The notes: generated from the letters alone by a model not told the origin. Positions 8,809 to 17,304 are shown, counted from the stretch's first letter. The stretch: 32,122 bases of DNA from an uncultured beta proteobacterium (GCA_903828665.1 CAIKMZ010000092.1:1-32122); one strand, 5' to 3'. Numbers and translations: made by a program.

Positions 8809-9927
8809 ATGCATCGTGTCGCCATCAGTAGCACCGGAATCTACATTCCACCCGAAGTCATCACGAACGAAGAACTGGTTGCATCCTTCAACCAGTTCGC
8901 CGATCAGGAAAACGCGCTGCATGCGGCCGAGATCGAAGCCGGCACGCGCGCGCCCATTCCGCAGTCCAGCGTCGAGTTCATCGAGAAGGCCTCGGGCATC
9001 AAGCGCCGCTACGTGATGGAAAAATCCGGCGTGCTCGACCCGCAGCGCATGCGCCCGCGCTTCAAGGCCCGGCCCGACAGCGAGATTTCGATGATGGCCG
9101 AGATCGGCGTCGCCGCCGCGCGCGACGCGCTGGCGCGCGCCGGCAAGACGGTGCAGGACGTCGACGGCGTGATTTGCGCGGCGGCCAACATGCAGCGCGC
9201 CTACCCGGCCATGGCGGTGGAAATCCAGACCGCGCTGGGCGTCAAGGGCTTCGGCTTCGACATGAACGTGGCCTGCTCCTCGGCCACCTTCGCCATCGAG
9301 ATGGCGGTCAACGCCGTCAAATGCGGCTCGGCACGCGCCGTGCTGGTGGTGGACCCCGAGATCACCTCGCCGCACCTGGCCTGGAAAGACCGCGACTGCC
9401 ACTTCATCTTCGGCGATGTCTGCACCGCCATCCTGATCGAACGCCTGGAGAACGCACCGGCCGGCGCTTTTGAAGTGCTGGGAACCCGGCTGCAGACCAC
9501 CTTCTCCAACAATATCCGCAACAACGCCGGCTTCATGTCGCGCTGCGAAGACCGCAACCCCGACGACCGCGACCAGCTGTTCTACCAGGAGGGCCGCAAG
9601 GTCTTCAAGGAAGTCTGCCCGATGGCGGCCGAGCACATCAGCACGCACTTGGCCGAGCACGGTCTGGCTCCGGGCGGCGTGCGCCGCTTCTGGCTGCACC
9701 AGGCCAATCTGGCGATGAACCAGCTGATCAGCCGAAAGCTGCTCGGGCGCGATGCCACGCCCGACGACGCGCCGGTGATCCTCGACGAATTTGCCAACAC
9801 CGCCTCGGCCGGATCCATCATCTCGTTCCACCGCCACCACGACGACATCCAGGCCGGTCAGATCGGCGTCATCTGCTCGTTCGGCGCCGGCTATTCGATC
9901 GGCAGCGCGGTGCTGCGCCGCACCTGA
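8809..9927 (+). CDS. Beta-ketoacyl-ACP synthase III, long form
   Basis: A 372-residue thiolase-fold condensing enzyme of the KAS III (FabH) family. The catalytic triad is intact: Cys156 in NVACSSATF, His297 in WLHQAN and Asn330 in FANTASAG; the C-terminus has the usual GAGYSIGS. It is about 50 residues longer than housekeeping FabH, with an insertion after the first helix (residues 25-60). From memory it closely resembles the long FabH-like protein PA3286 of Pseudomonas aeruginosa, reported to condense octanoyl-CoA with malonyl-ACP. The adjacent acyl-CoA synthetase gene fits a primer supply role. No other fatty-acid synthesis genes lie nearby, so it is probably an accessory enzyme and not the main FabH. 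The primer specificity is inferred. Confidence 0.87.
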   Translation: MHRVAISSTGIYIPPEVITNEELVASFNQFADQENALHAAEIEAGTRAPIPQSSVEFIEKASGIKRRYVMEKSGVLDPQRMRPRFKARPDSEISMMAEIGVAAARDALARAGKTVQDVDGVICAAANMQRAYPAMAVEIQTALGVKGFGFDMNVACSSATFAIEMAVNAVKCGSARAVLVVDPEITSPHLAWKDRDCHFIFGDVCTAILIERLENAPAGAFEVLGTRLQTTFSNNIRNNAGFMSRCEDRNPDDRDQLFYQEGRKVFKEVCPMAAEHISTHLAEHGLAPGGVRRFWLHQANLAMNQLISRKLLGRDATPDDAPVILDEFANTASAGSIISFHRHHDDIQAGQIGVICSFGAGYSIGSAVLRRT

Positions 9928-9937
9928 TCGGTTCTCT

Positions 9938-10050
9938 GTCATTGCGGGCCTGACCCGCAATCCATGTCCCGCGTGGCATGGATCCCGGATCGAGTCCGGG
10001 ATGGCAACCGTGGGGCCGGGATGACAACGGTGCGTGTCAGGATGACAACG
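9938..10050. repeat. Interspersed repeat family 1, copy A
   Basis: The unit begins GTCATTGCGGGCCTGACCCGCAAT, a hairpin with stem ATTGCGGG/CCCGCAAT, followed by CCATG, a variable spacer and a second hairpin TCCCGGA/TCCGGGA ending near GGATGGCAAC. A shorter echo (CCGGGATGACAAC, then AGGATGACAAC) follows. It lies between the convergent 3' ends of the ketoacyl synthase and GNAT genes, where its hairpins could end transcription from both sides. Related copies lie at 17495-17599, 26806-26878 and 30500-30593. Confidence 0.85.
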
Positions 10051-10076
10051 TCGTCCTGTTGTCCCCGGAACAAGCG

Positions 10077-10604
10077 CTAGGTCAACGCCCGTTTCAAACG
10101 GATCTCCTCGATCCGCGCGCTGCCCACGGGCACGGTCTTGATGCTGTTCATCTGGCGCTTGAAGCCGGCCAGCTCGAAAAAACGCAGGGCGCGCTCGTCG
10201 CTCAGCGGCACCCAGACCGTAACCTGGTTGCAGCCCTCTTCCACCAGTCCCTCGCGCGCGGCATCCCATAGTGCCAGGCCGGCGCCGTGGCCCCAGTGCG
10301 CGGGCTTCAGGTAGATGGCCCAGATCTCGCCGGTGGTCGGCGGGGTGCCGGTGTCGCGCGAGCGGTCGAAGCCGACAAAGCCGACTACCTCACCCGCATA
10401 CAAGGCCACCTGGACCTGCGGCTCGCTGTACTCGATGGCGTCGCGCCAATAGGCCAGGCGCTTGTCGACGGCAATGGCGCCGAGCTGGTCGCTCGCCAGC
10501 AACTCCTTGAAGGCAGCCTGGCTGGCCGTGGCATGGATATCGGCAATGGCCTTGGCGTCGCGCAGTGCGGCGGGGCGGATCTCGTAGCTGGATGAACTGG
10601 ACAT
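10077..10604 (-). CDS. GNAT family N-acetyltransferase
   Basis: A 175-residue acetyl-CoA-dependent acyltransferase of the GNAT fold. The order is typical: IRPAALRDAKAIADIHATA at the start, the central strand VVGFVGFDRS, then EIWAIYLKPAHWGHGAG, where the loop binds the pyrophosphate of acetyl-CoA, and the C-terminal ALRFFELAGFKR. I place the start at 10604 (MSSSSSYEI), because the longer open frame upstream adds about 80 residues with no family similarity. The substrate (small molecule, protein N-terminus or antibiotic) cannot be told. The gene is divergent from the decarboxylase gene across 175 bp. Confidence 0.83.
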   Translation of the reverse strand: MSSSSSYEIRPAALRDAKAIADIHATASQAAFKELLASDQLGAIAVDKRLAYWRDAIEYSEPQVQVALYAGEVVGFVGFDRSRDTGTPPTTGEIWAIYLKPAHWGHGAGLALWDAAREGLVEEGCNQVTVWVPLSDERALRFFELAGFKRQMNSIKTVPVGSARIEEIRLKRALT

Positions 10605-10741
10605 GGGAAGAGGCGTCGAATAACTCGGTTGTTGTGAAAAACGGAACTGGATTGTCGCCGCAATCGCGCCGGCCACAGGAAAGCTGCATGGCGCGCGGCA
10701 AAGCCGATGCAATTCAACGCTTTCCTGCGCGGACCCGGGCC

Positions 10742-10747
10742 GATAAT
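10742..10747 (+). promoter_or_regulatory. Candidate -10 box for ipdC
   Basis: GATAAT lies 32 bp before the ipdC start. No good -35 is visible at the usual distance, so this is only a candidate. The same box occurs at 8753-8758 before the ketoacyl synthase gene and at 13887-13892 before the 50-aa basic protein gene. Confidence 0.3.
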
Positions 10748-10779
10748 TTGCCTGTCCCCCGAACCCGAGAAAACCCCGC

Positions 10780-12402
10780 ATGAACCTCACCGAATCCCTG
10801 CTGCACGCGCTCAAGGCGCACGGTGCGCGCCAGATCTTTGGCATACCCGGCGACTTCGCCCTGCCCTACTTCCGCATCATCGAAGAGTCGACCATCCTGC
10901 CGCTCTACACGCTGTCGCACGAGCCGGGCGTCGGCTTTGCGGCGGACGCCTCGGCGCGCATCAACTGCGGCCTGGGCGTCGCGGCCGTCACCTACGGCGC
11001 CGGCGCCCTGAACATGATCAATTCGGTGGCGGCGGCGTTCGCCGAGAAGTCACCGCTCGTGGTGCTGTCAGGCGGACCCGGCAAGGGCGAATCGCGCTCC
11101 GGCCTGCTGCTGCACCACCAGGCCAAGACGCTCGATTCGCAGTTCCAGATCTTCAAGGAGATCACCTGCGACCAGGTGCGCCTGGACGACGCCAAGCGCG
11201 CACCGGCCGACATCGCCCGCGTGCTGGCGAGCTGCCTGCGCCGCTCGGAGCCGGTCTACATCGAGATTCCGCGCGACATGGTGGCGCTGCCGTGCGAGCC
11301 GGTCGTGGCCGAGGTCGACCTGCTGCCGGACCAGGACGCGCTCAACGCCTGCGTCGACGAGATTCTGGAGCGTCTGGCGCAGGCGCGCTCGCCGGTGCTG
11401 ATGGCCGGCGTCGAGGTGCGGCGCTATGGCATCGAGGCCAAGGTGGCCGAGCTGTCACGGCGTCTGGGCATGCCGGTGGTGACGAGCTTCATGGGCCGCG
11501 GTCTGCTGGCCGAAGAAGACGCGCCGCTGGTGGGCACCTACATGGGCGTGGCCGGTTTTCCGGAGGTCACCCAGCTGGTGGAGAGCTCGGACGGTCTGTT
11601 CCTGCTCGGCGAGATCATCTGCGACACCAACTTCGCGGTGTCGGAAACCAAGATCGACATGCGCAAGACAATCCAGGCGCTCGACGGCCGCGTCAACATC
11701 GGCTACCACAGCTACGCCAACCTGCCGCTGGCCGCGCTGGTGCAGCGCATGCTCGAGCGCAGCGGCGCTGTGGAAAAAGTGTTCGACGTGAAGCGCCAGG
11801 TTTTCCCTTACGGCCTGCCGGCCGATGACGCGACGATCACACCGACCGACATTGCCACCGCCGTCAACGACCTGATGCGCGCGCACGGCAAGATGCCGAT
11901 CGCATCCGACATGGGCGACTGCCTGTTCACGGCGATGGAAATCGAGCACACCGCGCTGGTGGCGCCGGGCTATTACGCCACCATGGGCTACGGCGTGCCG
12001 GCCGGATTGGGCCTGCAGGCCGCCACCGGCCAGCGCCCGCTGATCCTGGTCGGCGACGGCGCCTTCCAGATGACCGGCTGGGAACTGGGCAACTGCAAGC
12101 GCTACGGCTGGGACCCGATCGTGCTGCTGTTCAACAACGCCAGCTGGGAGATGCTGCGCACCTTCCAGCCCGAATCAAGCTTCAACGACCTGGGCCACTG
12201 GGGTTTTGCCGAAATGGCCGCCGGCATGGGCGGCGACGGCGTGCGCGTCAACACGCGCGCCGAGTTGAAGGCGGCGCTTCAAAAGGCGGTTGCGACACGC
12301 GGGCGCTTTCAACTGATCGACATCACGATCCCGCGCGGCGTGCTCTCGGAAACGCTGGCGCGCTTTGTCGCCGGCGTCAAGCGGCTCAACGCCGTCAAGT
12401 GA
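10780..12402 (+). CDS. ipdC: Indolepyruvate/phenylpyruvate decarboxylase (ThDP)
   Basis: A 540-residue thiamine-diphosphate enzyme closely similar, as I recall it, to the phenylpyruvate/indolepyruvate decarboxylase of Azospirillum brasilense. It should decarboxylate aromatic 2-oxo acids to aldehydes, a step in the indole-3-pyruvate route to auxin (indoleacetate) or in Ehrlich-type degradation. Visible features are Glu48 (cofactor activation, in LSHEPGVGFAADA), His112-His113 in LLHHQ, and the ThDP/Mg motif starting GDGAFQ at 425 and running to NNASWEM at 452-458. It converges on the tryptophanase gene, stop to stop nine bases apart. A GATAAT box 32 bp before the ATG is a candidate -10. Preference between indole and phenyl substrates is unknown. 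Confidence 0.9.
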   Translation: MNLTESLLHALKAHGARQIFGIPGDFALPYFRIIEESTILPLYTLSHEPGVGFAADASARINCGLGVAAVTYGAGALNMINSVAAAFAEKSPLVVLSGGPGKGESRSGLLLHHQAKTLDSQFQIFKEITCDQVRLDDAKRAPADIARVLASCLRRSEPVYIEIPRDMVALPCEPVVAEVDLLPDQDALNACVDEILERLAQARSPVLMAGVEVRRYGIEAKVAELSRRLGMPVVTSFMGRGLLAEEDAPLVGTYMGVAGFPEVTQLVESSDGLFLLGEIICDTNFAVSETKIDMRKTIQALDGRVNIGYHSYANLPLAALVQRMLERSGAVEKVFDVKRQVFPYGLPADDATITPTDIATAVNDLMRAHGKMPIASDMGDCLFTAMEIEHTALVAPGYYATMGYGVPAGLGLQAATGQRPLILVGDGAFQMTGWELGNCKRYGWDPIVLLFNNASWEMLRTFQPESSFNDLGHWGFAEMAAGMGGDGVRVNTRAELKAALQKAVATRGRFQLIDITIPRGVLSETLARFVAGVKRLNAVK

Positions 12403-12411
12403 GGCGGGCCT

Positions 12412-13782
12412 TCAGACCCAGGCGCACTCGCAGGTGAAGTGGCGCAGGAACTGCGGCTGCTTGGTGATCTTCACGCCGCGGATGCTGGCGGCGCGCTGCT
12501 TGACCTCGTCGATGACCTCGGCCGCGTAGTCGAAGTGCGACTGCGTGTACATGCGCCGCGGAAAAGCCAGGCGCACCAGCTCCATGCTGTGGTAGGTCTC
12601 GGTGCCGTCGGGCAGGCGCTTGCCGAACATCACGGAGCCGATCTCGACGCCGCGAATGCCGCCTTCGAGGTAGAGCGCGTTGCACAGCGCCCAGGCCGGG
12701 TAATGCGCCACCGGCATGTTCGGCAGCACGGTGCGCGCATCGATGTAGACCGCATGACCGCCGGTGGGCTTGACGAAGCCGACGCCCGAGGCCTCCAGCC
12801 GCTCGCCCAGGTACTCGGCCGTGCGCAGGCGGTAGCGCAGGTAGTCTTCCTGCATGCCCTCCTCCAGGCCGACGGCCAGCGCCTCCAGGTCGCGCCCGGC
12901 CAGGCCGCCGTAAGTGGGGAAGCCCTCGGTCATGATCAGCACATTGCGCACCGCGTCCATCCACTCCTCGCTGCGCAGCACGATGAAGCCGCCGATGTTG
13001 ACCATGCCGTCCTTCTTGGCGCTCATGGTGGCGCCGTCGGCGTAGGAGAACATCTCCTGCACTATGGCCTTGATCGGCGTGTTCTCGTAACCGCTCTCGC
13101 GCATCTTGATGAACATGGCGTTCTCGGCGAAGCGGCAGACGTCCATGATGAAAGGCTTGCCGTACTTCTTGAGCAGCGCGGCGTAGGCGCGGATGTTGGC
13201 CATCGAGACCGGCTGCCCGCCGCCGGTGTTGTTGGTCACCGTGAGCATGCCGAACGGAATGCGCTCACCCTGCGTCTGGAGCAGCGCCTCGACGCGCGCC
13301 AGATCGATGTTGCCCTTGAACGGGTAGATCAGCGCCGGCTGCAGGCCTTCGGGAATCACCAGGTCCTGCGCCTCGACGCCGATGTATTCGAGGTTGGCGC
13401 GCGTGGTGTCGAAGTGCGAGTTGTTAGGCACCAGGTCGCCCTTCTTGCACACGGCCGTGAACAGCACCTTCTCGGCCGCGCGGCCCTGATGCGTCGGCAC
13501 GAAATGCTGCATGCCCGTGATGCCCTGGATCACGGCCTCCAGACGGTAGAAGCTGCGCGCGCCGGCGTAGCTCTCGTCGCCCTCCATGATCGCGCCCCAT
13601 TGCCGGGAGGACATGGCGCCGGTGCCGGAATCGGTCAGCCAGTCGATCAGCACATCCTCGGCGCGCAGCTTGAAGACGTTGAGCTTGGCTTCAACCAGCA
13701 ACTGCTCGCGCTCGGCGCGCGTGGTCATGCGGATCGGTTCGATGCTCTTGATGCGAAAGGGTTCAATCAGGGTTTTGGGCAT
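12412..13782 (-). CDS. tnaA: Tryptophanase
   Basis: A 456-residue PLP-dependent beta-eliminating lyase, most likely splitting tryptophan into indole, pyruvate and ammonia. The PLP lysine is Lys257 in MSAKKDGM; the family motifs LTDSGTGAM, PTHQGR, GGQPVSMAN and TYGGLAGRD are intact. The related tyrosine phenol-lyase differs at two substrate residues: it has Thr in FTTTR and Arg in MERG. Here they are Asp125 (FDTTR) and Ile381 (VEIG), as in E. coli tryptophanase, which is why I call tryptophanase although the overall sequence is a mixture of both. No tnaC-like leader is evident upstream, and no tryptophan permease gene adjoins it. It converges on ipdC. Confidence 0.82.
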   Translation of the reverse strand: MPKTLIEPFRIKSIEPIRMTTRAEREQLLVEAKLNVFKLRAEDVLIDWLTDSGTGAMSSRQWGAIMEGDESYAGARSFYRLEAVIQGITGMQHFVPTHQGRAAEKVLFTAVCKKGDLVPNNSHFDTTRANLEYIGVEAQDLVIPEGLQPALIYPFKGNIDLARVEALLQTQGERIPFGMLTVTNNTGGGQPVSMANIRAYAALLKKYGKPFIMDVCRFAENAMFIKMRESGYENTPIKAIVQEMFSYADGATMSAKKDGMVNIGGFIVLRSEEWMDAVRNVLIMTEGFPTYGGLAGRDLEALAVGLEEGMQEDYLRYRLRTAEYLGERLEASGVGFVKPTGGHAVYIDARTVLPNMPVAHYPAWALCNALYLEGGIRGVEIGSVMFGKRLPDGTETYHSMELVRLAFPRRMYTQSHFDYAAEVIDEVKQRAASIRGVKITKQPQFLRHFTCECAWV

Positions 13783-13886
13783 GGCGGTGGGCTCGGAGTT
13801 GAGAATCAGGGCGTGAAGGTAGCACCGCCGAAAACAGCGTGGTGTCGGCTATTGCCAACAGATCGAAAATATTTCCGTGCCGGCCC

Positions 13887-13892
13887 GATAAT
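13887..13892 (+). promoter_or_regulatory. Candidate -10 box for the 50-aa protein gene
   Basis: GATAAT lies 57 bp before the small gene in the 167-bp gap divergent from the tryptophanase gene. No convincing -35 is seen. Confidence 0.25.
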
Positions 13893-13949
13893 CAAGCCAT
13901 CCTGTCCCGCGATCAGTGGACAAAACCCCTAACCCCCAGGAGAAACAAA

Positions 13950-14102
13950 ATGGCAAAAGGTCAACAAAGCAACAAGATGGTCAAGAAGCCGAAGAAAGAC
14001 ACGGCACCACCAAAGCCGGTGTCACCCGACGCCGTGCGCCCCACCATCACGACCGTCGTGCCGGTGCGCGGCAAGGCGAAGAACGCGCCTGGAAAAAACT
14101 GA
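13950..14102 (+). CDS. Small basic protein, 50 aa
   Basis: A 50-residue, lysine-rich protein starting MAKGQQSNKMVKKPKK and ending in a Pro/Val segment with a basic tail. From memory, similar short basic proteins opening with MAKGQ and a KKPKK cluster are common in Burkholderiales; none has a function known to me. The charge suggests nucleic-acid or ribosome binding, which is speculation. The start is supported by CCCAGGAG about seven bases before the ATG; the longer frame from 13839 would run through this site and lacks one of its own. A long inverted repeat follows 12 bp after the stop and may serve as its terminator. Confidence 0.75.
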   Translation: MAKGQQSNKMVKKPKKDTAPPKPVSPDAVRPTITTVVPVRGKAKNAPGKN

Positions 14103-14114
14103 CTTGCGGTATTG

Positions 14115-14208
14115 ACACGGCTGGGACTGGGCGAATGCCGGGCGCTCCGCGTCCTTTGGACTTTTTGATGTCGCGCCCGACATTCGCCCAGCCCCAGCCT
14201 CGCCGTGT
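14115..14208. repeat. Long imperfect inverted repeat (stem-loop)
   Basis: The left arm 14115-14145 pairs with 14173-14208: 29 of 31 left-arm bases match, with a 5-base bulge in the right arm, around a 27-base loop holding a small GTCC/GGAC hairpin. It lies between the 50-aa protein stop and the pseudouridine synthase start (12 bp away). It could end transcription or fold in the 5' leader of the downstream gene. No U-tract follows, so a standard terminator is not obvious. Confidence 0.8.
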
Positions 14209-14220
14209 TGGCAAACCAGG

Positions 14221-14865
14221 ATGGTGAGCGCTGAACTCAGCGTGCTCTACGCCGACGCCGCCCTGCTGGTGCTCGACAAGCCGGCCGGCCTGCTTTCGGT
14301 GCCCGGACGCGGCGACGACAAGCAGGACTGCCTGAGCGCGCGGGCGCAGCGCCTGTACCCCGATGCCCTGATCACGCACCGCCTGGATCAGGCGACCTCC
14401 GGTTTGATGGTCATGGCGCGCGGCGCAGAGCCGAACCGCCAGCTCAGCGCCGCCTTCGCCGACCGCAGCGTCGACAAGCGCTACATCGCGGTGGTCGAAG
14501 GCATTCTTGAGGCTCCCGATGATGAATGGGGCGTGATCGATCTGCCGATCAGCCTGGACTGGCCGAACCGCCCGCGGCGCATCATCGACCCGCAAGCCGG
14601 CAAGCCCAGCACCACGCGCTGGCGCGTGCTGGCACACGATGAAGCCAGCCAAACCACCCATCTTGAACTCGAACCGCTGACCGGCCGCTCGCACCAGCTG
14701 CGCGTGCACCTGCAGGCGCTGGGCCACCCTATCGTGGGCGACACGCTCTACGGCAGCCAGGCCGCCAGCTCAGCGTCGCGCATGCTGCTGCATGCCCGGT
14801 CCTTGGCGCTGCGCCACCCGAGCAGCGGCGAGGCCATGCGCTTTGTCAGCGTTGTGCCGTTTTAG
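14221..14865 (+). CDS. RluA family pseudouridine synthase
   Basis: A 214-residue RNA pseudouridine synthase. The catalytic Asp is 56 in HRLDQATSGL; KPAGLLSVPG near residue 20 and GRSHQLRVHLQALGHPIVGDTLYG in the C-terminal half complete the RluA-type signature. There is no N-terminal S4 domain, and the length matches RluA itself (about 219 residues in E. coli), which modifies 23S rRNA U746 and tRNA U32, so RluA is the best guess but other short members exist. The ATG at 14221 is preceded by CCAGG very close by, so a start a few codons later is possible. A large inverted repeat ends 12 bp upstream. The gene converges on parC. Confidence 0.85.
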   Translation: MVSAELSVLYADAALLVLDKPAGLLSVPGRGDDKQDCLSARAQRLYPDALITHRLDQATSGLMVMARGAEPNRQLSAAFADRSVDKRYIAVVEGILEAPDDEWGVIDLPISLDWPNRPRRIIDPQAGKPSTTRWRVLAHDEASQTTHLELEPLTGRSHQLRVHLQALGHPIVGDTLYGSQAASSASRMLLHARSLALRHPSSGEAMRFVSVVPF

Positions 14866-14901
14866 CAGCCGCTTCGCGCCGACCGCTCGCGCAGCGTCGC
14901 C

Positions 14902-17304
14902 CTACTCCACCCTGGTAATGCGCGTCGGCTTGAAGCCCAGGTCCGCCGCCTTGCCCTTGCGTGCGCGCGCGGCGCGGGCATTGTTGAGGCTGCGGATCTC
15001 GAGCGTCTCCTCGCGCGCCTTGCCGCCGCGGCCGATGCCTTCGATGCGCACGCTGCGCGTGTAGGCGGCAGCGCCGGCCAGCGTGTCCTTGTCCTGCAGA
15101 TCCAGCAGCATCAAACCGCGCCCGCCATTGGCCATGGTCTTGAGTTCGCCGATCTCGAAGGTCAGGATGCGCCCGCCGGTCGAAGCGCAGGCCACGTGCG
15201 TGGCGGCCGGCACAGGTGCCGGGCCCGAGCCGCCCGCCACGATGGAGGGCGCGCACAAGGTCTCCGCATCGTTGCACGTGACAAATGACTTGCCCGCCTT
15301 CAGGCGCGACGTCATGTTGGCCACGCTGGCGATGAAGCCATAACCGGCCGAGCCGCTGAGCAGCAGGCTGGCATCGGCGGGACCGGCGTAGTAGTACGCG
15401 AGCTGGGTGCCGGCTTCGAGTTCGAGCAACGTGGTGATCGGCTGGCCGTCACCGCGCGCGCCGGGCAACAGCGCCACCGCCACCGAGTAGACGCGGCCCT
15501 TGTTGCCGAACACCAGCAGGGTATCGACCGAGCGGCATTCGAAGGTGCCGTAGAGCGCGTCGCCGGCCTTGAAGTTGTAGACCGGCGCCGCGGCGTCGGC
15601 ACCGCGGTCGCGCGCCCAGCCCTTTTGCACGCGCACCCAGCCTTTTTCACTGACCACCACGGTCACCGGCTCGTCCACCACCTTGATCTCGAGCACGGCC
15701 TTTTTCTCCGCCTGGATCAGCGTACGGCGCGGGTCGGCAAAGGCCTTGGCGTCGGCCTCGATCTCCTTGATCATGAGGCGGCGCAAAGCCGCCGGGCTGC
15801 CGAGGATTTCTTCGAGCTTCTTCTGCTCGTCGCGCAAGCTACTCAGTTCCTGCTCGATCTTGATCGCTTCGAGCCGCGCCAGCTGGCGCAGGCGGATTTC
15901 GAGAATGTCTTCGGCCTGCCGGTCCGACAGCGCAAAGCGCGCGATCAGCGCCACTTTCGGTTCGTCCGACTGGCGGATGATGGCGATGACCTCGTCGATG
16001 TTGAGCAGGACGATCTGGCGCCCTTCCAGAATGTGGGCACGGTCCAGCACCTTGGCCAGGCGATGGCGCGAGCGCCGCTCGATCATGTTCTGGCGAAACG
16101 CGATCCACTCGGTGAGCATCTGGCGCAGCGACTTGAGCGTGGGCCGGCCGTCGAGCCCGACCATGGTCAGGTTCACCGGCGAGGTGGTCTCCAGGCTGGT
16201 ATGCGCGAGCAGCGTGGTGATGAGCTCCTGCTGCTCGATGCGGCTGGTCTTGGGCTCGCACACCAGGCGCACGGCGGCGTCCTTGCTCGACTCGTCGCGC
16301 ACGACGTCGAGCACGGCCAGCACGCTGGCCTTGAGCTGGTTCTGCTCCAATGTCAGCGCCTTCTTGCCGAGCTTGATCTTGGGATTGGTCAGCTCCTCGA
16401 TCTCTTCGAGCACGCGCTGCGTGCTGACCCCCGGCGGCAGTTCCGTCACGACGAGCTGCCACTGGCCGCGCGCGAGTTCCTCGATCTTCCAGCGCGCGCG
16501 CACCTTGAGCGAACCGCGCCCCGTGCGATAGGCCTCGGCGATGTCGGCATCGGTGCTGGTGATCTGCCCGCCGCCCGGATAGTCGGGGCCCGGAATCAGC
16601 GCGAGCAATTCCTCTTGCTTGAGCTGCGGGTTCTTGATCAGCGCGACGCAGGCATCGGCCACCTCGCGCAGGTTGTGACTCGGAATCTCGGTGGCCAAAC
16701 CCACAGCGATGCCGCTGGCGCCGTTGAGCAGCGCAAAGGGCAGGCGCGCCGGTAGTTGCTGCGGCTCTTCGGTGGAGCCGTCGTAGTTGGGTGTGAATTC
16801 GACCGTACCTTCGTCGATTTCGTCGAGCAGCAAGCCGGTGATCCTGGCCAGCCGCGCCTCGGTGTAGCGCATCGCCGCAGCACCATCGCCATCGCGCGAG
16901 CCGAAGTTGCCCTGACCGTCGATCAGCGGGTAGCGCTGGTTGAAATCCTGCGCCATGCGCACCAGCGCCTCGTAGGCGGCCTGGTCGCCGTGCGGGTGAA
17001 AGCGGCCGAGCACATCGCCGACCACGCGCGCGCACTTGACCGGCTTGGCGCCGGTGTTGCCGTTCGTTCCGCCATAGCCCAGGCCCATGCGCGACATCGC
17101 GTACAGAATGCGCCGCTGCACCGGCTTCTGGCCGTCGCACACATCGGGCAAGGCCCGACCCTTGACGACGCTCAGCGCGTACTCAAGGTAAGCGCGCTGC
17201 GCGTAGGTCGCGAGATTGGGCGCATCGGGATCGTCTGGCAGCGCCGCCGTTTCCGGTGGCGGTGGCGGCGGTTCGAAGAGGTCGAGGATGGATTGGTCGG
17301 TCAT
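14902..17304 (-). CDS. parC: DNA topoisomerase IV subunit A
   Basis: An 800-residue type IIA topoisomerase subunit that cuts and rejoins DNA to unlink replicated chromosomes. The active-site Tyr is 147 in [11 protein letters not shown]. The quinolone region reads [10 protein letters not shown], so the residue matching E. coli ParC Ser80 is Gln108, while Glu84 is kept as Glu112. The breakage-reunion core is followed by a coiled-coil with [18 protein letters not shown] and a C-terminal part with beta-pinwheel-like repeats (for example [28 protein letters not shown]). Length fits ParC (about 750-780) rather than GyrA. parE is upstream on the same strand, 412 bp away across a repeat-filled gap, so the two genes may be cotranscribed. 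No GyrA box was seen. Confidence 0.95.
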   Translation of the reverse strand: MTDQSILDLFEPPPPPPETAALPDDPDAPNLATYAQRAYLEYALSVVKGRALPDVCDGQKPVQRRILYAMSRMGLGYGGTNGNTGAKPVKCARVVGDVLGRFHPHGDQAAYEALVRMAQDFNQRYPLIDGQGNFGSRDGDGAAAMRYTEARLARITGLLLDEIDEGTVEFTPNYDGSTEEPQQLPARLPFALLNGASGIAVGLATEIPSHNLREVADACVALIKNPQLKQEELLALIPGPDYPGGGQITSTDADIAEAYRTGRGSLKVRARWKIEELARGQWQLVVTELPPGVSTQRVLEEIEELTNPKIKLGKKALTLEQNQLKASVLAVLDVVRDESSKDAAVRLVCEPKTSRIEQQELITTLLAHTSLETTSPVNLTMVGLDGRPTLKSLRQMLTEWIAFRQNMIERRSRHRLAKVLDRAHILEGRQIVLLNIDEVIAIIRQSDEPKVALIARFALSDRQAEDILEIRLRQLARLEAIKIEQELSSLRDEQKKLEEILGSPAALRRLMIKEIEADAKAFADPRRTLIQAEKKAVLEIKVVDEPVTVVVSEKGWVRVQKGWARDRGADAAAPVYNFKAGDALYGTFECRSVDTLLVFGNKGRVYSVAVALLPGARGDGQPITTLLELEAGTQLAYYYAGPADASLLLSGSAGYGFIASVANMTSRLKAGKSFVTCNDAETLCAPSIVAGGSGPAPVPAATHVACASTGGRILTFEIGELKTMANGGRGLMLLDLQDKDTLAGAAAYTRSVRIEGIGRGGKAREETLEIRSLNNARAARARKGKAADLGFKPTRITRVE

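Noticed and set aside
12412-13782. Tyrosine phenol-lyase
   Set aside because: The two residues that contact the phenol group in that enzyme (Thr and Arg) are Asp125 and Ile381 here, as in tryptophanase.
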